Shown here one piece after another: positions 34,436-34,849 of a stretch of 34,849 nt of DNA. The position numbers and the translations under genes were made by a program. Below the pieces are notes generated by a model that saw nothing but the letters and a program-made list of their open reading frames with translations, made no database searches and was not told the DNA's origin. Positions within the stretch are counted from its first letter, which is position 1. Every line of letters starts with the position of its first letter. The stretch is from Methanobacterium sp. (GTDB lineage: Archaea > Methanobacteriota > Methanobacteria > Methanobacteriales > Methanobacteriaceae), in assembly GCA_028700095.1 (NCBI GenBank), contig JAQVTJ010000004.1:1-34849 (forward strand), read 5' to 3'.

Positions 34436-34849
34436 GCACTGCAAATATTAAACAATAAACCAGCAGAAAACACAGATACACTAACCAATGAAACAAACCA
34501 AAATAACCAGACCAAAAACGAAACTCAAACTAATAAAGTTACCCCTATGGACCAACTCCACATAGGAAAAATAATAATATATAAAATTGAAGGATTATAC
34601 ATAAGATATTTGGAGATTATAACAATAAAAAACCTAAAAAGCTCTAATGAAGAACAATTCAATGGAATTGTGGCTCAAAATATTCCATTCGTTGTTATAC
34701 AAGGACCATACAATAAAATTTTAAAAATCAAATATGAAGATTTCCAAAAATAATTATAATGGTACGTATATTAGGGGAGATCCTGATAATCTTATAGCCA
34801 ACCCATACATGGTAAATAAACTCTATCAAAAACAAAATATTAAACATGG
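34436..34849 (+). pseudogene. Partial remnant of an Asn/Thr-rich secreted-type protein, running off the window
   Basis: The frame is open from 34436 to the TAA at 34753. It begins with an Asn/Thr/Gln-rich linker (PAENTDTLTNETNQNNQTKN), as found behind signal or lipoprotein anchors in Methanobacteriales surface proteins. An Ile/Lys-rich folded-looking part follows (IAQ/VVIQGPYN region). No start codon with an SD exists; the first ATG is at 34547, inside the domain. At about 34741-34743 the reading shifts by one base into a second open frame (NYNGTYIRGDPDNLIANPYM) that continues to the window end. The gene is therefore lacking its 5' end and frameshifted, and its 3' part is outside the window. 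Family not recognised. Confidence 0.5.

Noticed and set aside
34741..34755. Programmed ribosomal frameshift at the A-run near 34746-34750
   Set aside because: No start codon with an SD feeds the upstream frame, so mutation in a dead gene is the simpler explanation.

Overview
This is an AT-rich archaeal window, by eye well over 70% A+T, from a methanogen of the Methanobacteriales, most likely a Methanosphaera close to M. stadtmanae. The evidence is a set of methanogen-only or archaeal genes: mtd (F420-dependent methylene-H4MPT dehydrogenase), a CfbB-type amidase for coenzyme F430, a methanogenesis marker 12 protein, archaeal CobT, a Kae1-Bud32 fusion, an AcnX-type phosphomevalonate dehydratase, archaeal ThrRS and a Sec11-like signal peptidase. 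Archaeal Shine-Dalgarno (SD) motifs (GGTGA, GGAGG) and BRE/TATA promoters are also present. The species guess rests on base composition, on a doubly broken ilvE in an otherwise complete isoleucine/valine pathway, and on my recollection that M. stadtmanae needs isoleucine to grow. No database search was possible.

Layout. Positions 1-2300 are decayed DNA: a 30-bp palindrome and a multiply disrupted, unrecognised minus-strand gene that ends in a winged-helix-like segment. From 2340 to 5865, on the minus strand, lie mtd, a GT-B-fold sugar-enzyme-like protein and cfbB. A divergent radical SAM/helix-hairpin-helix protein follows. At 7100-8430 is a small partition-like module: ParA, a 140-residue partner that keeps the ParB N-terminal LGRGLDALI motif but has no recognisable ParB DNA-binding core, and palindromic TTATAAGTT sites. 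One perfect 20-bp palindrome lies beside this operon and an identical copy lies 19 kb away at 26187. Related half-sites cover the predicted parA transcription start.

From 8600 to 17934 come a zinc-ribbon protein, thrS, ilvD, a signal peptidase, argS, argF and purD. From 18315 to 22750 lies ilvB-ilvN-ilvC and the methanogenesis marker 12 gene. Next are surE, a membrane-anchored Mrr-like nuclease-fold protein, tRNA-Val(TAC) and the ilvE pseudogene. From 26309 to 33771 come uppP, cobT, the Kae1-Bud32 fusion, an rdgB-rpsO-recJ-like operon and acnX. The last kilobase is decayed again, with remnants of a signal-peptide protein and of an Asn/Thr-rich protein that runs off the end.

The ilv genes make the 2-keto acids of valine and isoleucine, but the dedicated aminotransferase that would finish the pathway is broken by one nonsense codon and one frameshift. 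The most original candidate system is the ParA/minimal-ParB pair with its shared palindromes, which could be a stripped-down archaeal DNA segregation system with its own centromere-like sites.
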